Source: XYD1-FULL-44-32 sp964355855
Lineage (GTDB): Bacteria; Patescibacteriota; Minisyncoccia; Phycocordibacterales; XYD1-FULL-46-19
Reading direction: 5' to 3'
Length of the DNA stretch: 21,776 nucleotides
Assembly (NCBI GenBank): GCA_964355855.1
Contig: CAYHFD010000013.1
Location: forward strand, 1-21,776
The notes beneath the pieces were generated by a model. It was given only the letters and a program-made list of their open reading frames with translations, ran no database searches and was not told where the DNA came from. Positions 1 to 6,148 of this stretch are shown piece by piece. The translations under genes were made by a program, and so were the position numbers. The stretch's first letter is position 1. Each line of letters opens with the position of its first letter.

Positions 1-211
1 CCGCCACCTGCCCAGAAACTTCTAGGGCAGAACACCAAAGAAAAATATCCTTTCCTGTTTTGAACAGAACTCTGATAAAAGAATTGGAAAAACAATTAGG
101 TGGGCTAGAGAAATTACCGAAAAACTCCTAAAAAAGCGCTTGTAATGAGCCTGGCTTCTAACCGTCTTTTAATAGAGGAGGGCACTATATTACAACTAAA
201 TAAGACAAATT
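1..211 (+). other. Upstream flank, possible gene tail and stem-loop
   Basis: No complete gene is visible. A reading frame open from 26 to the TAA at 143-145 gives a basic peptide ending in AREITEKLLKKRL. It could be the tail of a decayed or frameshifted gene, but nothing identifies it. A stem-loop at 8-30 (CTGCCC pairing with GGGCAG, with an inner AGA/TCT pair) is not followed by a T-run. A weak TATATT at 186-191 could act as a -10 for the next gene. Confidence 0.25.
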
Positions 212-1468
212 ATGAAAAAATTTAATAAATATACGGCAGTAAGTATGTTAGGCATTTTTTTAATGTTCGCTTTTATTTTACCAGCCACTTTATTTGCTGA
301 TAGCCCAGCAACCGTGAACCTAGAAACGGCGGGTAATTTTGTGGTTTTAACTAAAACCGGAATCTCGACCACCGGGACCACCGCAATTACTGGAGATATT
401 GGAGTCTCACCGGTCGCGGCTAGTTACATAACTGGATTTGCGTTAACGCTTCCTGTGGCAAGCGCATTTTCTACCTCAGCTAAAGTGACTGGAAAAGTAT
501 ATGCCTCTGATTATGCGAATCCAACTCCTTTAAATTTGACAACGGCGATACTCGATATGCAGACCGCCTACACTGATGCCAGTGGGCGGGCGCCTACTGT
601 GACTGAACTGGGCGCTGGGAATATCGGTGGACTGACACTCGCTCCTGGCGTCTACAAATGGGGGACAGGACTTACAATACCAACCAATGTCACTCTTTCA
701 GGAGGCGCCAACGATGTCTGGATCTTCGTTGTAGCCAAAAATCTTGATATTGCTTCAGCCAAACAAGTTGTATTGAGTGGCGGTGCCCAGGCCAGTAATA
801 TTTTTTGGGTGGTCGCCGGTCAAACGACCATTGGTACCGGAGCGGTCTTTAATGGAAATATATTAGACAAAACAGCGATTGTATTAAATACTGGTGCAAA
901 ATTAAATGGTAGAGCTTTGGCCCAGACCGCAGTTACACTAGATTCAAATGTTGTTACTATGCCAAAAAAGGGAGCTTCAACACCACATACCCCGACACCA
1001 ACTCCATTACCAGCCGCGCCCACTTCTAACGGATCACAAGCATCCGACTCAGCTCAAACCTCTGGTGGTGCACGAACAGCCGACCTAGCTCAAACTTCTA
1101 GGGAGGCCCAAAATTCAGCCTCGTCGGCAGCGGCCGATACGAGAGCTGTCTTGCAGGCAAGGCGCAATGAACTCATGATAACCCTAGCCAGACTAAGGGC
1201 CCAAGAGACTGGGCAGTCATCAATTCAAACGATGGCCGTGAATCTCGGGGAAAGGAGCCGGGGGGATGGCGTAACAACTCTTCAGCAGTTCTTGATTACC
1301 CAAAACAAGGGTGTAGCCGCCCGGGCTCTTGCAAAAGTTGGTGCGACTGCTTACTTTGGTCCACTCACTCGCGCCGCGCTGGTTGAATTTCAAGGTAGGG
1401 TTGGGATTAGTCCGGCGCTAGGAAACTTTGGACCAATAACAAGGAGCTATCTAAGGGCTCATTATTAA
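212..1468 (+). CDS. Secreted DUF3494 (ice-binding-like) protein with peptidoglycan-binding-like tail
   Basis: This 418-residue protein begins with a typical signal peptide: basic MKKF, then a hydrophobic stretch ending near residue 30. Residues about 34-255 match the DUF3494 'ice-binding-like' beta-solenoid pattern: AGNFVVLTKTGIST, TGDIGVSP, a long Ala/Thr/Gly-rich segment, LTLAPGVYKWG, VWIFVVAKNLDI and NIFWVVAGQTTIGTGAVFNGNIL. A low-complexity Pro/Thr/Ser/Gln linker follows (about 255-310). The last 60 residues (LQQFLITQNKG ... YFGPLTRAALVEFQ ... FGPITRSYLRAHY) resemble a PG_binding_1 repeat. DUF3494 domains occur in ice-binding proteins and, more widely, in surface adhesins. In this setting I infer a cell-surface or secreted adhesion or structural role, tied to the wall by its tail. 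There is no strong Shine-Dalgarno before the ATG. Confidence 0.85.
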   Translation: MKKFNKYTAVSMLGIFLMFAFILPATLFADSPATVNLETAGNFVVLTKTGISTTGTTAITGDIGVSPVAASYITGFALTLPVASAFSTSAKVTGKVYASDYANPTPLNLTTAILDMQTAYTDASGRAPTVTELGAGNIGGLTLAPGVYKWGTGLTIPTNVTLSGGANDVWIFVVAKNLDIASAKQVVLSGGAQASNIFWVVAGQTTIGTGAVFNGNILDKTAIVLNTGAKLNGRALAQTAVTLDSNVVTMPKKGASTPHTPTPTPLPAAPTSNGSQASDSAQTSGGARTADLAQTSREAQNSASSAAADTRAVLQARRNELMITLARLRAQETGQSSIQTMAVNLGERSRGDGVTTLQQFLITQNKGVAARALAKVGATAYFGPLTRAALVEFQGRVGISPALGNFGPITRSYLRAHY

Positions 1469-1486
1469 AAATAACATAACTATATT

Positions 1487-1840
1487 ATGGACTCATATAA
1501 CTCTCCCACCACTAAACCCTTGTTCAAAGGGACTCAAATTGTGTGGTATCTCCTTTCGTTGCTTGAGGTACTGCTCACATTCCGTTTTGTGCTGAAGCTC
1601 TTGGGTGCAAATCCTGGAGCGGGATTTACGAGTTTTATCTACGATGTTACATGGCCATTTACGGCCCCTTTTCTGGCCGTATTTTCAAGAACTGTTGTCC
1701 AAGGTAGTATCTTTGAGTGGACGACTCTTTTGGCCATGCTCGTGTATTGGCTCATTGCTATCGCAATTGTACGGCTATTTCTGATGAGCAAAACGGTATC
1801 AACGCCAGAAGCCGCGGCCAAGCTTGATGAGCAAGTATAA
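1487..1840 (+). CDS. YggT-family membrane protein
   Basis: This 117-residue protein has hydrophobic segments at about 18-42 and 72-100, with a YggT-like centre: LLEVLLTFRFVLKLLGANPGAGFTSF (split here between segments), the region near YDVTWPFTAPF, then a second helix and a charged C-terminus. The spacing of R/F residues and the P-F-xx-P-F turn are typical of YggT proteins. These are small integral membrane proteins of uncertain function, linked in various bacteria to osmotic stress, division-site or membrane organisation. It starts 18 nt after the DUF3494 gene and may share its transcript. A hairpin with a T-run at 1895-1913 probably ends the unit. Confidence 0.8.
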   Translation: MDSYNSPTTKPLFKGTQIVWYLLSLLEVLLTFRFVLKLLGANPGAGFTSFIYDVTWPFTAPFLAVFSRTVVQGSIFEWTTLLAMLVYWLIAIAIVRLFLMSKTVSTPEAAAKLDEQV

Positions 1841-1894
1841 TAGGTATTATGCTGAATTTTTCTGGTGTCTCGGTCGAAAAGTACCCGCGACTGT

Positions 1895-1915
1895 AGGGCG
1901 AGAGCCCTCTTTTGT
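1895..1915 (+). terminator. Likely rho-independent terminator after the yggT-like gene
   Basis: AGGGC (1895-1899) and GCCCT (1904-1908) pair around a GAGA tetraloop, followed by CTCTTTTG. The stem is short but GC-rich. A second small hairpin, AATCC/GGATT, lies at 1929-1943. Confidence 0.6.
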
Positions 1916-1975
1916 AGAAGCCTGTACCAATCCTGTAAGGATTAAGTCCTCTCAATACCATTAGTCTAACTTTAC

Positions 1976-2010
1976 TTGACTAAACCACTGTATTTTGCTA
2001 AAGTAGCTGT
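1976..2010 (+). promoter_or_regulatory. Promoter giving a leaderless transcript of the TrpR-like gene
   Basis: TTGACT (1976-1981), a 17-nt spacer, then TGC-TAAAGT (extended -10; hexamer 1999-2004). The ATG is 7 nt after the last base of the -10, so the predicted start of transcription falls on the start codon. The same geometry recurs upstream of 7787 and 8972. Confidence 0.7.
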
Positions 2011-2325
2011 ATGGATTGGAATAGTAAGCAAAATAAGACTTTACTCCAAGCAATCTTGTCTCTCGAAACACCCGATGAAGCCAAGCGTTTTTTGCGTGAT
2101 CTTATGACCGAAGGCGAGATTAAAGAATTTGGGAAACGGCTCCAGGCGGCAGAAATGCTTGCGGCAAAAATACCTTACTCTGTTATTGAAGAGAAAACTG
2201 GTCTTAGCTCTACCACTGTCGCCCGGGTCTCTAAATGGCTCAACGGTAAACAAGGTGGCTATAAAACGATTCTTAATAAAATTCATCATCATAACTCTAT
2301 CCAAACAGGGAGAGGGTTGTCTTGA
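2011..2325 (+). CDS. YerC/YecD-type TrpR-superfamily regulator
   Basis: This 104-residue protein has the Trp-repressor-like architecture of YerC/YecD: a helical N-terminus (LLQAILSLETPDEAKRFLRDL), MTEGEIKEFGKRLQAAEML, then the helix-turn-helix IPYSVIEEKTGLSSTTVARVSKWL. YerC-type proteins are DNA-binding proteins. In most lineages their target genes are not known, and the tryptophan-binding role of TrpR should not be assumed. The His-rich stretch KIHHHNS near the C-terminus is unusual and may be lineage-specific. The gene stands alone: a leaderless promoter just upstream and a perfect 9-bp terminator stem 31 nt downstream. The stop is TGA, evidence against UGA recoding in this genome. Confidence 0.88.
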   Translation: MDWNSKQNKTLLQAILSLETPDEAKRFLRDLMTEGEIKEFGKRLQAAEMLAAKIPYSVIEEKTGLSSTTVARVSKWLNGKQGGYKTILNKIHHHNSIQTGRGLS

Positions 2326-2355
2326 TTATATTTCTAGGAAAATAACATGAAGCTA

Positions 2356-2389
2356 ACCCCCTCCACGTTTGGAGGGGGTCTTCGTTTGC
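2356..2389 (+). terminator. Rho-independent terminator of the TrpR-like gene
   Basis: ACCCCCTCC (2356-2364) and GGAGGGGGT (2371-2379) form a perfect 9-bp stem with a 6-nt loop, followed by CTTCGTTT. Confidence 0.8.
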
Positions 2390-2438
2390 CTACCTACAAC
2401 AAAATGGCAAATTCAGTTCTTTAAAAAAGGAGTCGTGA

Positions 2439-3350
2439 ATGAATATAAAGTTCTGCAACTTCGATTTGGACAAGTCTATTGTCGCACCGGTTATCTATGG
2501 TAACAACCCACATCAGACAACCAATCGGGGGATTGAACTCTCACAAGAAATGAGCGAGGAGCTCAGACGTTTCTTGGCCGGATTCAGCGCTTCTGCAGAT
2601 GTCGAGCAGACGCCCTACTACCGGATCGATGCTTATTTTGATGAAGACACTCTGTGGATTCTCGAGATTAATGCTTCGTTCGTGGACGGGTGGGGCATCG
2701 CGCTCAATCTTGCTCGGGCAAGTGGAATTCAAGTCGACCCCAGTCGCTTGATCTTTCCGGAACAATTCGCAACGAAGGCGGTGGTATACCTACCTGAACT
2801 CGAACTGTTCGCGGATGAGCTTGTGGCGCTCAATCTCCAGAAAAGGATTGTCTGCTATTGGCCACTCAATGGAAGTACTTCAAAACCCACGTATGTCTAC
2901 GGGCGAGTGGGTATGAAAGAAGAGCCCCTGATCCTACCTTATGATGGGCTTCGACTAGACAACAAGTTGAATCTTGGTCAGTTCAGTCAGATGTGGGACG
3001 GCAAACTTGTTCGTACGCCCAAGCACTACCTGAGTCGCCTCCAACCTTGGGACGAAGTGCCCAAGGATGTGGTGCTCAAGTTTTGCGACAAAAACAGCCC
3101 GGAATGCGAACAGGCCAAACAGAGCGTTCTCTTCGGAAAGCCTTTGGGCAAGGCACCATTCATCAAACGGTGCTACAACGCCGGGGTTTTGCTTGGTCAG
3201 GAAGTGATCAAGCCTACAAAAGAGAATGGCAAAAACTGTCAGTTGATCATTCTCGCTATCGGCGACGAGCCGATCACTGGGTATGTCCAGTATGGCTGGG
3301 GGCAGATAATCAATGACAATTCAGTTCACGGACCCTTGCGGATCGGTTAA
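2439..3350 (+). CDS. Uncharacterised protein, faintly ATP-grasp-like
   Basis: This 303-residue soluble protein has no signal peptide. I do not recognise the family. Residues about 62-95 (YYRIDAYFDEDTLWILEIN followed by a Gly/Trp turn) resemble the metal-binding end of ATP-grasp enzymes, where an acidic D/E-x-N motif follows a strand. No convincing ATP-grasp lysine or P-loop region is visible, so this is only a hint. The C-terminal third has Cys residues in FCDKNSPECEQAK. The gene uses many GC-ending codons compared with the AT-rich HAD gene after it. It is preceded by a strong AAAAAAGGAG Shine-Dalgarno 6 nt before the ATG and followed at once by its own terminator, so it forms a self-contained unit. 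Confidence 0.75.
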   Translation: MNIKFCNFDLDKSIVAPVIYGNNPHQTTNRGIELSQEMSEELRRFLAGFSASADVEQTPYYRIDAYFDEDTLWILEINASFVDGWGIALNLARASGIQVDPSRLIFPEQFATKAVVYLPELELFADELVALNLQKRIVCYWPLNGSTSKPTYVYGRVGMKEEPLILPYDGLRLDNKLNLGQFSQMWDGKLVRTPKHYLSRLQPWDEVPKDVVLKFCDKNSPECEQAKQSVLFGKPLGKAPFIKRCYNAGVLLGQEVIKPTKENGKNCQLIILAIGDEPITGYVQYGWGQIINDNSVHGPLRIG

Positions 3351-3352
3351 CT

Positions 3353-3393
3353 GTAGGGGGATGTATGCAAATGTGTGCATCCTTCTACTTTTT
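3353..3393 (+). terminator. Rho-independent terminator after the 303-residue protein
   Basis: GTAGGGGGATG (3353-3363) pairs with the region ending CATCCTTCTAC (3378-3388), with two G-T pairs, and is followed by TTTTT. A possible GTG start at 3375 for the next gene lies inside this hairpin, which is why I place that start at 3399. Confidence 0.75.
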
Positions 3394-3398
3394 ATATT

Positions 3399-3983
3399 AT
3401 GAAAACAATTATCTTCGACATCGATGGAACACTCACGAATATGTGGCCGATAGAAAAATCGGTGCTTTTATCTATGACTAATGGAAAGTATAAAAATGAG
3501 ATTGAGAAATTAAAGAAGAGCGGAATATCTGAAACATACAAAATATTTTTAAAGGTTTTTGAGAATAAAGTAAGCAAGAAAAGATACATCGATTTTTACA
3601 ACAAGTCTTTTTCTATTATTTTAAAAAATAGCAACCTGCCTAGACCTGAAAAATACCCCCTAGTGAAGTGGATTTTTACGAACAGAAATAAATATCGCTT
3701 TATTTATGCGACAGGCGGACAACGGTTGGAAACCTTGTATGTGTTGAAAAGTTTTGGTTTATTAAAATATTTTAATCTTGAATATTCGATTGATAAAACC
3801 ACTTGTCGTTTTTCAAAAAAGACAGGAATTCCTTTCAGAAAAATCAAATCAAGATTTAAGGATTGCGTTTCAATTTCCGATAGTCGGTCTGATTGTGAGG
3901 GCGCCTCTTTGGCACAGATTCCATTTGTTATAGTGACACCAAAGCAAAGTTGTGGGTTGCTTTCTAAAATCAGTGCGTTATAG
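3399..3983 (+). CDS. HAD-superfamily hydrolase
   Basis: This 194-residue protein has all four HAD motifs. Motif I is IIFDIDGTLTN near the N-terminus (nucleophile and acid Asp both present). Motif II is the Thr in YATGGQ. Motif III is the Lys around KKTGIPF. Motif IV is SISDSRSDCEGA. A helical cap of about 80 residues lies between motifs I and II. Motif integrity suggests a working phosphatase or phosphonatase-type enzyme, but the substrate cannot be read from the sequence. The gene is rich in A and Lys codons (KNEIEKLKKSG, SKKRY), unlike the GC-richer genes on either side, suggesting a different origin. The ATG at 3399 is preferred because an upstream in-frame GTG lies inside the preceding terminator. 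Confidence 0.85.
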   Translation: MKTIIFDIDGTLTNMWPIEKSVLLSMTNGKYKNEIEKLKKSGISETYKIFLKVFENKVSKKRYIDFYNKSFSIILKNSNLPRPEKYPLVKWIFTNRNKYRFIYATGGQRLETLYVLKSFGLLKYFNLEYSIDKTTCRFSKKTGIPFRKIKSRFKDCVSISDSRSDCEGASLAQIPFVIVTPKQSCGLLSKISAL

Positions 3984-3984
3984 T
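3957..3984 (+). promoter_or_regulatory. Promoter of the 104-residue basic protein
   Basis: TTGCTT (3957-3962), a 16-nt spacer, TATAGT (3979-3984), all inside the 3' end of the HAD gene. The predicted transcript would start at about 3991, exactly where the Shine-Dalgarno begins. Confidence 0.5.
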
Positions 3985-3990
3985 CAAAAT

Positions 3991-4005
3991 AGAAAGGAGG
4001 TGATC
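3991..4005 (+). promoter_or_regulatory. Extended Shine-Dalgarno, 15-nt complement of the 16S rRNA 3' end
   Basis: AGAAAGGAGGTGATC is the exact reverse complement of the canonical bacterial 16S 3' tail GATCACCTCCTTTCT. The in-frame TTG at 4009 lies 8 nt beyond AAAGGAGG. The overlapping GTG at 4000 is too close to the Shine-Dalgarno to be used. Confidence 0.8.
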
Positions 4006-4008
4006 AAC

Positions 4009-4323
4009 TTGGCTAAAGTCAAAGCCAAAAAGTCGAAGAAAAAACCAGGAGAGAAGAAGGCCAGAAAAAAGAGGGTGAAGCCCAAGTCTATACGTAGAAC
4101 CTGGTATCTTTTCGGACTACGTCCAGATTGGATAGTCGAGTTTGTTCGGACCGCTCGGGTCTATTCGGCCAGTCAAGCCTGTGCCTTTTTGCGCAAGCGA
4201 CATCCCGAACAACTGCTTTCGCCAGATGACGGGGCGAGATATCTTCATATCTGGGCCCAGGTGGAGAAATCTGCTCACTATCCACTCTGTACCAAAACCG
4301 GCCAGTGTTTACTGCCTTTTTAG
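4009..4323 (+). CDS. Small basic protein of unknown function
   Basis: This 104-residue protein starts at TTG. Its first 30 residues are almost all Lys, Arg and Ala (MAKVKAKKSKKKPGEK ...), like a nucleic-acid- or ribosome-binding tail. A compact remainder follows: RRTWYLFGLRPDWIVEFVRTAR, a segment with SASQACAFLRKRHPEQ, and a C-terminus with two Cys. I recognise no family. The basic tail suggests contact with RNA or DNA, but this is only an inference from charge. It has its own promoter, an exceptionally strong ribosome site and a perfect 9-bp terminator starting right after the stop codon. Confidence 0.7.
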   Translation: MAKVKAKKSKKKPGEKKARKKRVKPKSIRRTWYLFGLRPDWIVEFVRTARVYSASQACAFLRKRHPEQLLSPDDGARYLHIWAQVEKSAHYPLCTKTGQCLLPF

Positions 4324-4357
4324 CGCCTCGTATAAGTTTACTTGTACGAGGCGTTTG
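4324..4357 (+). terminator. Rho-independent terminator after the basic protein
   Basis: CGCCTCGTA (4324-4332) and TACGAGGCG (4345-4353) form a perfect 9-bp stem with a 12-nt loop, followed by TTTGCTT. The 3' arm overlaps the next promoter's -35. Confidence 0.75.
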
Positions 4358-4370
4358 CTTGGCCTATAAT
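4343..4370 (+). promoter_or_regulatory. Promoter of the 68-residue protein
   Basis: TTGTAC (4343-4348), a 16-nt spacer, TATAAT (4365-4370). The predicted start lies next to AGAAAGGAGG, as for the gene before it. The -35 sits on the arm of the preceding terminator. Confidence 0.55.
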
Positions 4371-4392
4371 TTAAATAGAAAGGAGGTCTATT

Positions 4393-4599
4393 GTGGAAAA
4401 ATATTTTGTGGTGTTTTTTCCACCAGCGGGCGAGGGGCCACCTCGCACGTACCCACTTCATGGTTGGTTTTCTTCACAGGTAGGGGCGGTCGATGCCGCT
4501 AGGATTCAGTATCCAAAGGAATGTGAAGAAGATTCAGATTTTGAATCTTGGGATGTCTATATCGAGGAAGAACTCGCAAGAGTCCATTCGGAATTTTAG
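4393..4599 (+). CDS. Small acidic protein of unknown function
   Basis: This 68-residue protein is read from the GTG at 4393, placed 6 nt after an AAAGGAGG Shine-Dalgarno. It begins EKYFVVFFPPAGEGPPR and carries an acidic C-terminus (CEEDSDFESWDVYIEEELAR). The layout, an antiparallel strand-like start and a helix-like end, resembles small HicB- or DUF-type proteins, but no specific motif supports that. It has no signal peptide. A long hairpin follows directly after the stop. It belongs with the other self-contained strong-Shine-Dalgarno genes of this window. Confidence 0.65.
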   Translation: MEKYFVVFFPPAGEGPPRTYPLHGWFSSQVGAVDAARIQYPKECEEDSDFESWDVYIEEELARVHSEF

Positions 4600-4600
4600 T

Positions 4601-4627
4601 GGGGTGCGAACCATTGGTTTACACCCC
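4601..4627 (+). terminator. Hairpin after the 68-residue protein
   Basis: GGGGTG (4601-4606) pairs with CACCCC (4622-4627), with an inner AAC/GTT stem. The sequence after it is AT-rich but not a clean T-run, so termination is plausible rather than certain. Confidence 0.5.
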
Positions 4628-4660
4628 TTAAATATATTGAATTTTAACTTTTATTTTTTT

Positions 4661-5539
4661 ATGGCTTTATTTACTGGTAAAGGCGACTGCGGTACGACCA
4701 AGACTTTTGGTTGTGACCTGCCTGCGCCGCGGCCGGATACTTTCTTCGTTTATGCCATTTTGTGTGACGATAATTCTATATACATTGGGCAAACGGATAA
4801 TTTGAAAAATCGGTGGAATCAACACTTAACAGGTGTTGGTGCTCTTTATTTTAAGAGTCACAAACCAATGAAAATAATTCACTATGAAGATTTTTTAAAT
4901 CGGGCTGAAGCAGTGAAAAGGGAGCAAGATTTAAAAACAGGTTTTGGTAGAAAATGGCTTAAACGAGAATGGGAAGCTGGCCGGACGCGGCAGGCAGGCC
5001 AACGCGTTTCTAAAAGCTCGACCATTGCCGAGGCATTGGGTACTTTAGACGAGATCAATTCCTTTTTGGGGATTTGTAAGGAAAAATCCCGCCTGCACTC
5101 TCTTGCAGGAGCTACGGCGGGCAAGGCCCGCTCGGGTTTGGCTGTACCACCTAACAATATGTCAGTGCACGAGCTAGTGCACCAGACCCAGCAGAATCTT
5201 TTTATTGTGCAGGCGGAGCTGGCCGGCGCTGACAAACATATTACGCGCGACAAAGTGACCGAGACGGAAACGACCATTAACGAAATTGAAAAACTCTTAC
5301 CACCCATCACCACTTTTTTCATATCTGGTGGTACGGAACTGGCGGCGCATTTTGACTTTGCGCGCACGCTAGCGCGGCGGGCGGAGAGGCGGGTGGTAGC
5401 GGTGCAGGAAGAAGGCATTCGGGCTATTGCCGATGACACTCGTGCTTACCTCAACCGTCTCTCCAGTCTGTTGTATGCTTTAGCTAGACTTACCAACCAT
5501 ATGTCTGGTATAACAGAAGAGCCACCGCAGTATAAGTAA
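4661..5539 (+). CDS. PduO-type ATP:cob(I)alamin adenosyltransferase with an in-frame GIY-YIG insertion
   Basis: This 292-residue protein is a PduO/MMAB-type corrinoid adenosyltransferase, which transfers the adenosyl group of ATP to cob(I)alamin. The usual length is about 170-190 residues. It starts MALFTGKGDCGTTKTFG (the ATP-binding TKxGDxGTT motif) and resumes at residue 116 with VSKSSTIAEALGTLDEINSFLG. The C-terminal half has ISGGTELAAHFDFARTLARRAERR and NRLSSLLYALAR, matching the conserved GGT, RxxxRRAER and NRL motifs. Between residues 20 and 115 lies a complete GIY-YIG domain, and between about 144 and 166 a second small insertion coded by a palindrome. Both keep the frame. The ATG at 4661 has no Shine-Dalgarno but is the family's normal start. 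An adenosylcobalamin-using enzyme (for instance class II ribonucleotide reductase) would be the expected client, but none is in the window. Confidence 0.9.
   Translation: MALFTGKGDCGTTKTFGCDLPAPRPDTFFVYAILCDDNSIYIGQTDNLKNRWNQHLTGVGALYFKSHKPMKIIHYEDFLNRAEAVKREQDLKTGFGRKWLKREWEAGRTRQAGQRVSKSSTIAEALGTLDEINSFLGICKEKSRLHSLAGATAGKARSGLAVPPNNMSVHELVHQTQQNLFIVQAELAGADKHITRDKVTETETTINEIEKLLPPITTFFISGGTELAAHFDFARTLARRAERRVVAVQEEGIRAIADDTRAYLNRLSSLLYALARLTNHMSGITEEPPQYK
4717..5000 (+). mobile_element. GIY-YIG nuclease-domain insert with terminal inverted repeats
   Basis: The inserted 284 bp encodes a near-complete GIY-YIG domain of the UvrC/YhbQ kind: VYAILCDDNSIYIGQT (residues 30-45, containing the VYA and YIG strands), Arg51 and His55 in NLKNRWNQH, and Glu88 in VKREQDLK as metal ligand. 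The ends form imperfect inverted repeats. CCTGCCTGC then CGCGGCCGG (4717-4736, with GC between) matches the reverse complement of the right end (about 4978-4998), CCTGCCTGC then CGCGTCCGG: 17 of 18 positions, allowing a 2-nt gap. No target-site duplication is evident. Removing it leaves an ordinary adenosyltransferase start (TFGCD joined to QRVSK). Confidence 0.75.
5088..5130 (+). repeat. Palindromic in-frame insertion in the adenosyltransferase
   Basis: The segment contains overlapping hairpins. CCTGCA (5092-5097) pairs with TGCAGG (5104-5109). CCCGCC (5088-5093) can pair with GGCGGG (5116-5121). CGGGC (5118-5122) pairs with GCCCG (5126-5130). It encodes RLHSLAGATAGKARSG, which has no counterpart in the usual family sequence at this point. 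The pattern is like palindromic elements that insert in frame into genes. Confidence 0.6.
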
Positions 5540-5610
5540 CGCGATACTAATATGCGAATTGGTACGAATGATACGAATTAGGGCTGACGAGGTATGTGGA
5601 AAATATATAT

Positions 5611-5683
5611 GGAGGCATTGGTGTAATAGTAGCACGGCAACCTGTGGAGTTGTCAGCGAGAGGGCAGTACTCTCATGCCTCCC
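5611..5683 (+). tRNA. tRNA-His (GTG) with non-canonical D- and T-loops
   Basis: All four helices can be drawn. The acceptor stem pairs 5611-5618 with 5675-5682 and includes the extra G-1 to C73 pair typical of tRNA-His. The D-stem is GTG/CAC. The anticodon stem has CAAC/GTTG plus a G-T pair, with loop CTGTGGA and anticodon GTG at 5644-5646. The T-stem is GAGAG (5658-5662) with CTCTC (5670-5674). The T-loop reads GGCAGTA instead of the TTCRANY consensus, so T54, T55 and A58 are all G. The D-loop AATAGTAG has A where G18 is expected; G19 and C56 are kept. CCA is not fully encoded. Standard tRNA searches may score it low. It lies 25 nt upstream of the next gene. Confidence 0.8.
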
Positions 5684-5708
5684 AAATATGGCTTAAAATA
5701 AAGGTAAA

Positions 5709-6020
5709 ATGGAATTACTTGAACACAATACAAATCAGGAAAAGAAAGAAAAATTATCGCTCAATGACTTGCCTAAAGTTTTGGCGTATTTGGAGAGTTT
5801 GGGTTTAAAAAGTGCAGTAATGGATATTGCCGACGCTCAACGCTATTTGGAAAGAGTGGGGCATAGTTTGCCTTTGGTAAGAGATGGAGGTGATGGTATT
5901 CGAGCCGATTATGACAAAAGGACTGGTCAATTGAAGGTTTGGTTTACTAATGGTTTTGAAGAACCAGATAATCCTCAACGGCAGGAAATTGAAGTTTGGC
6001 TGAAAGATAATTTTGAATGA
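5709..6020 (+). CDS. Uncharacterised small protein
   Basis: This 103-residue soluble protein has no recognised family. The N-terminal third is helical and charged (NQEKKEKLSLNDLPKVLAYLESLG). The middle contains DIADAQRYLERVGHSLPLVRDGG, and the C-terminal part looks like strands with a Tyr/Trp pattern (RADYDKRTGQLKVWFTNGFE). There is only a weak AAGGT before the ATG. It follows the tRNA-His by 25 nt and probably shares its transcript. Confidence 0.65.
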   Translation: MELLEHNTNQEKKEKLSLNDLPKVLAYLESLGLKSAVMDIADAQRYLERVGHSLPLVRDGGDGIRADYDKRTGQLKVWFTNGFEEPDNPQRQEIEVWLKDNFE

Positions 6021-6111
6021 ATTTAAAAAAATTTATTGGCATGCCGATATTTTTGATCCGTTAGACAAAAAAATGGAAAACCTCTACCGTTCCTGTAAGG
6101 AAAGATTCCCA

Positions 6112-6140
6112 ATGACTTTTATTCTCCAACCTGCTAGAAT
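6112..6140 (+). promoter_or_regulatory. Repeated promoter module, copy 1
   Basis: ATGACT (6112-6117), a 17-nt spacer ending CTCCAACCTGC, then TAGAAT (6135-6140). The ATG of the methyltransferase is 9 nt beyond the last base of the -10, so the transcript has essentially no leader. The spacer end and extended TGC -10 match copies 2 and 3. Confidence 0.65.
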
Positions 6141-6148
6141 TTTACAAT

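Noticed and set aside
1841..1975. Structured non-coding RNA after the yggT-like gene (outer GGTATT/AATACC pair enclosing several hairpins)
   Set aside because: The 5-bp terminator and a small second hairpin explain most of it. No known riboswitch or RNA family consensus could be matched.
2011..2325. UGA recoding as in Gracilibacteria
   Set aside because: The TrpR-like gene and several others end cleanly at TGA, with family-normal length or coupled starts, and no gene contains in-frame TGA.
4882..5439. 185-codon minus-strand frame inside the adenosyltransferase
   Set aside because: It is a shadow of a + gene with clear family motifs.
1929..6100. CCTGTAAGG hairpin shared by 1932-1940 and about 6091-6099
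   Set aside because: Nine shared bases in two small hairpins with different flanks is too little to call a repeat family.
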